From contig NZ_FNFO01000004.1 in NCBI RefSeq assembly GCF_900100765.1, positions 310,001-374,000 on the forward strand: 64,000 nt of DNA. The letters run 5' to 3'. Under the pieces are notes generated by a model. It saw only the letters and a list, made by a program, of their open reading frames with translations. It was not told where the DNA came from and did not search any database. This document shows, piece by piece, positions 61,641 to 64,000 of the stretch. Position 1 is the first letter of the stretch, and the number at the start of each line of letters is the position of its first letter. A program made the translations under genes and the position numbers. This DNA comes from Catalinimonas alkaloidigena. GTDB lineage: Bacteria > Bacteroidota > Bacteroidia > Cytophagales > Flexibacteraceae.

Positions 61641-61895
61641 ATGAACGCTTACAACACTCGCCTGTTCCGCTCCCGTGACCGTATGATCGGTGGGGTGTGC
61701 GGTGGCCTGGCCAACTACTTTGGCATCGACCCGACCATCTTCCGCATTTTGTTTGTGGTCGTTTCGGTCGCATCGGCCGCCTTCCCCGGTACCATTGTGT
61801 ACCTGCTGCTGTGGATGGTGATGCCGGAAGAGCCGTACCATGCTCCGTATGACTCGCGCTACGAGTCACGACACGACTCCTATCGCCGCTACTGA
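61641..61895 (+). CDS. PspC-domain membrane protein
   Basis: An 84-residue protein with the PspC fold: LFRSRDRMIGGVCGGLANYFGIDPTIFRILFVV, then a second hydrophobic stretch (PGTIVYLLLWMVMPEEP). One or two membrane helices and a polar, Tyr/Arg-rich tail (DSRYESRHDSYRRY). PspC proteins sense or stabilise the inner membrane under envelope stress; in Bacteroidota they occur without the rest of the phage-shock operon, as here. A hairpin follows the stop. Confidence 0.93.
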   Translation: MNAYNTRLFRSRDRMIGGVCGGLANYFGIDPTIFRILFVVVSVASAAFPGTIVYLLLWMVMPEEPYHAPYDSRYESRHDSYRRY

Positions 61896-61926
61896 CGCTC
61901 TCGTCAGCGGACGTCTTTATAGATCT

Positions 61927-61971
61927 GCAAAGCCGCCACTCGCCGGACACCGGTCGGGTTGGCGGCTTTGC
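61927..61971 (+). terminator. Long hairpin after the PspC-domain gene
   Basis: GCAAAGCCGCCA (61927-61938) pairs fully with TGGCGGCTTTGC (61960-61971); the 21-base loop contains CCGG-ACA-CCGG. Only a short T-run follows (ATATTTTCC), so it is a probable but imperfect terminator. Confidence 0.6.
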
Positions 61972-62246
61972 CATATTTTCCAAAAAAAGAAAAGAGTTTC
62001 CACCAACGCTTCTCCGGACTCGTGCAAGGGTGACCCTCGTTAGCCCGAGCAAAAATTTATTCCGCCCGATCAATTTATTTTTCAGTACTTCGCGATTTCA
62101 CTTCCTGGCTACGCAAAAAGGCCTCAGCGATTCGTAGCCCCGGTTACGTAGTGGTTCGTTAGCACTATTTTGATGCCTTCTAATTTCGAGGCCACCTGAC
62201 TTCCTCTTCGGGCCCTACTTTTCCGTATAACGCATGTAATAAATAC

Positions 62247-62277
62247 TTGCATTGTATTACCAAATAAAGTAGTTTTG
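62247..62277 (+). promoter_or_regulatory. Complete Bacteroidota promoter facing the gene-less region
   Basis: TTG (62247-62249), 20-base spacer, TAGTTTTG (62270-62277), exact -7 match with canonical spacing. Transcription from about 62284 would run into about 890 bases of non-coding sequence before the response-regulator gene at 63174. Confidence 0.6.
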
Positions 62278-62372
62278 ATTATTGCCCATCAACATTACCC
62301 CGCTCACTTCTCTGTGTATCAAGGGGTTATTACATAAATCTTCACAACCAACCACGTTCAGTCCTTTTCAAT

Positions 62373-62468
62373 CTGAGGTAAGTTTTCGGGCATTCATCAT
62401 CATTATTCGACTTACCTCTTCATTTTTACCTTTTACCCTTTTACCTCAGGCAGATCCGTACTAGTACG
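62373..62468 (+). promoter_or_regulatory. Mutually exclusive inverted repeats and palindrome
   Basis: CTGAGGTAA (62373-62381) pairs perfectly with TTACCTCAG (62441-62449). The overlapping GAGGTAAG (62375-62382) pairs perfectly with CTTACCTC (62411-62418). Both cannot form together. TTACC also recurs at 62426-62430 (as TTTACC) and 62432-62436. A perfect 12-base palindrome CGTACTAGTACG (62457-62468) marks the change from AT-rich to GC-rich sequence. Confidence 0.45.
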
Positions 62469-63173
62469 CAAGCTCTTTGTAAAGAACCGGTTGCGCCAGG
62501 ATTGCCCCCAAGTAGCGTCGAGAGGCTTGGTAAAACACCCAAGCGTTGTTGTTTCAGCCTCTACCCATTGCGGTTCGCCCGTTCCTCTGTACCACCACGT
62601 GTAGTTTGTTCACCGTAAGGTAGTATACCACCAAGTCAAAGTATACTGATTTTAGCGTATCAATCTACGTGTTTCGTCTAGTCCCGTCACCGCCCTATTT
62701 GTAGGCCCACCAGCGCTTTCGCTACCAACGTGCGAGGCCCGCGGCTAGACGCGTTCCGGCAGGCCCCTCTCGCAGGAGGCTAAGCGCGCCGGCAACTCCC
62801 AGTTCTGTTGCCAGCAATGGCTACCACCCCAGTACCTTACCCCTCTGCGGGCGCTACCCGATGCCGGAAAGTGCTTCGCCAAGGGCTCTCGGCCAGTGCC
62901 GCCCCATTCTGCCGCACTGCGCTCCATTACGCTTTGCTACGAAACGTTTGCCGTATGGTGTAATCCCGTTTTCCCGACTTTCCGTGTAGGTAGGCTTTGG
63001 TGTGCAGTGGGCATTCTGCCCGGTCTGCAGCATGTCGGTTGTGCAAGGGCATAACCACGGAGACGTGCTGTGCATTTCTCACCGCACCCGCCGGCTTTCC
63101 TCCAGCGTCCGGTCCGTTGCCGGCGCTGCCTTTGTTCACTGCATTTATTCCGAGATCCTATTCGACGTTTACC
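62469..63173 (+). ncRNA. Candidate structured RNA or long leader
   Basis: Downstream of the promoter, several hairpins can be drawn: TCTTT-GT-AAAGA (62474-62485), GCTTGG-8-CCAAGC (62525-62544), AGTATAC-12-GTATACT (62622-62647), and GGCAAC...GTTGCC near 62790-62811. No known RNA family was recognised. It may be a long 5' leader of the receiver gene, an independent RNA, or a decayed sequence. Confidence 0.25.
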
Positions 63174-63605
63174 ATGATTGCCTTTAAAAAACGAATTCTC
63201 ATCGTTGACGACAGCCCCGTGATGTGCGGACTTCTTTACATGCTTTTTTACCAACAGTATGAGGTCACGGTCGTGACCGACGGCTTCGAAGCCCTGTTGC
63301 ATTTGCAGAAGGCTCCGCCGCCGGAGTTGATCATTACGGACCTGAGCATGCCCACCCTCAACGGCTTCGACCTGATCAGAACCATCAGGGCCAGTGCGTG
63401 GCTGCACCACATTCCGATCATTGTCATTTCGGCGCTGGAGCCCCATCAGCACGACCTGGACCTACACCGATTGGGGGTCGAGTGCATTCTACAGAAGCCG
63501 TTCAAACCGGCTGGTTTGCAGGAAAAAGTCTCGTCTACGCTTGCCGAAAACGCCCCACCTGCACCCGCGTACGTACTTCGCTCACCTGTGTACAAAGCAG
63601 GGTAG
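63174..63605 (+). CDS. Stand-alone response-regulator receiver protein
   Basis: A 143-residue protein starting at the ATG at 63174 (MIAFKKRILIVDDSP). It is a single CheY-like receiver: acidic pair in ILIVDDS, phospho-acceptor Asp in LIITDLSMP, switch Ser in IIVISALEP, and Lys in ILQKPFKP. The tail (PPAPAYVLRSPVYKAG) is short and has no output domain, so it probably acts by protein contact. The upstream extension of the frame is not used. A second receiver-like gene begins 56 bases later. Confidence 0.92.
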   Translation: MIAFKKRILIVDDSPVMCGLLYMLFYQQYEVTVVTDGFEALLHLQKAPPPELIITDLSMPTLNGFDLIRTIRASAWLHHIPIIVISALEPHQHDLDLHRLGVECILQKPFKPAGLQEKVSSTLAENAPPAPAYVLRSPVYKAG

Positions 63606-63661
63606 CGCCTCCGGTCCGGCATTCGGCCGGCAGTTCTCTTCCTCCTTTAAACCACAACGCT

Positions 63662-64000
63662 ATGACCGACCCTAATTACCTATTGCTTGTCGGGGCCGAC
63701 CGCAACGGCTTAGCTCCCGGCCTAGAATCCCTGGGGTATCGACTCGTTTCGCTTTACAACGCCACGCAGGCGCTTCACTGGCTCACCGACCAGGTGGCGG
63801 CCCAATGGCCCTTGCCCCAGGCGGTGCTCTGCGACGACCAACTGCCCGACGGCAATGCACGATCTCTGTTCGAGCATGTGCAACAAGCGGGCCTGACGGC
63901 GCACCTGAAATTTATTGTGGCCTCGCCCGGCAGCAGCGTAGAAGCGACCACCGACCTGCTGGCGGCAGGCATCGACGCCATGCTGCTGGACCCGATCACG
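63662..64000 (+). CDS. Receiver-like protein, N-terminal part (runs off the window)
   Basis: The first 113 codons of a gene that continues past base 64000. The fragment has receiver-fold features: YLLLVGADRNGLAPGLESLGYRLVSL (the usual DD pair is reduced to G-A-D), the Asp position in AVLCDDQLPDGNARSLFEHV, and FIVASPGSSVEATTDLLAAGIDAMLLDPIT, where the final Lys is replaced by Asp-Pro. It looks like a degenerate or atypical receiver at the head of a larger protein; the output domain is not visible. Confidence 0.7.
   Translation, partial: MTDPNYLLLVGADRNGLAPGLESLGYRLVSLYNATQALHWLTDQVAAQWPLPQAVLCDDQLPDGNARSLFEHVQQAGLTAHLKFIVASPGSSVEATTDLLAAGIDAMLLDPIT

Larger units (their letters stand above)
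61896..63173. other. 1.28-kb region without a credible gene
   Basis: The first part (to about 62460) is AT-rich; after 62460 it becomes GC-rich with many short inverted repeats. Frames in it have no ATG start in good context and no protein-like composition. No tRNA, RNase P or tmRNA signature was recognised on either strand. The region holds a complete promoter (62247-62277), alternative inverted repeats (62373-62449), a 12-base palindrome (62457-62468) and several hairpins, listed separately. Confidence 0.6.

Noticed and set aside
62745-63075. Possible RNase P RNA or tmRNA in the GC-rich gap
   Set aside because: The conserved cores of either RNA were not found on either strand.
62937-63452. 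Long minus-strand frame across the receiver gene
   Set aside because: It lies opposite a clear receiver gene and shows no motif; a shadow of that gene.

Overview
The window is from a GC-rich member of the Bacteroidota, most likely of the Cytophagales type. The evidence is type IX secretion (T9SS) sorting domains of both A and B type, a PorP/SprF protein, a SusC/SusD pair under a hybrid two-component regulator, DUF4296 and Bat-type (DUF58/VWA) proteins, and promoters with the -33 TTG / -7 TAnnTTTG pattern rather than sigma-70 boxes. Shine-Dalgarno sequences are not evident, as is usual in this phylum. No rRNA, tRNA, insertion sequence, prophage or CRISPR array was seen.

Layout. 1-3455: the N-terminus of a secreted protein, queE and folD (minus strand), then a DUF2807 adhesin-like protein and a small outer-membrane barrel (plus), closed by a terminator. 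3477-15795: a minus-strand surface block. It holds a 278-aa dockerin-like secreted protein, a type A T9SS cargo protein, then a tight three-gene unit of a 2177-aa type B T9SS giant protein, PorP/SprF, and a TPR/PD40/OmpA/LysM protein. 16180-21367: acyltransferase, gatC, a large membrane TPR protein and a D-2-hydroxyacid dehydrogenase (plus). 21348-22788: a 54-aa lipoprotein, an SDR and a DUF4296 lipoprotein (minus). 22959-29253: a reduced Bat operon (DUF58, membrane protein, VWA), a vanadium-haloperoxidase-like lipoprotein behind a promoter with a built-in palindromic operator, an unknown secreted protein and a zinc-ribbon membrane protein. 29291-31555: a FUSC-family membrane protein.

31649-47297 is a polysaccharide utilisation locus. 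A hybrid two-component sensor/AraC regulator is divergent from SusC, SusD, a GH53 endo-galactanase, a clan GH-A enzyme and a GH2 beta-galactosidase, ending in a terminator. The GH53 plus GH2 content predicts beta-1,4-galactan (pectin side chain) as substrate. No separate surface glycan-binding lipoprotein gene is present between SusD and GH53; a strong stem-loop lies there instead.

47482-61015 is a mosaic of small genes: a GlxA-type regulator, a run of small enzymes (SnoaL-like, DHFR-like, VOC, ArsR plus AHSA1), a GH5 enzyme with a twin-arginine signal, isochorismate synthase with a hotdog thioesterase (probably menaquinone), a histidine phosphatase, a cysteine-less ArsC-like protein, a cupin, and a TonB receptor/TPR/SnoaL-like operon.

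61641-64000: a PspC-domain protein, then about 1.28 kb without a credible gene. That gap carries a complete promoter, mutually exclusive inverted repeats and a GC-rich hairpin-rich stretch, followed by a stand-alone receiver protein and the start of a second receiver-like protein. This non-coding stretch and the T9SS block (two proteins sharing an N-terminal module beside a dockerin-like protein) are the best candidates for something undescribed. Start codons were chosen by eye; several genes appear to begin downstream of the longest open frame, and two may use TTG.
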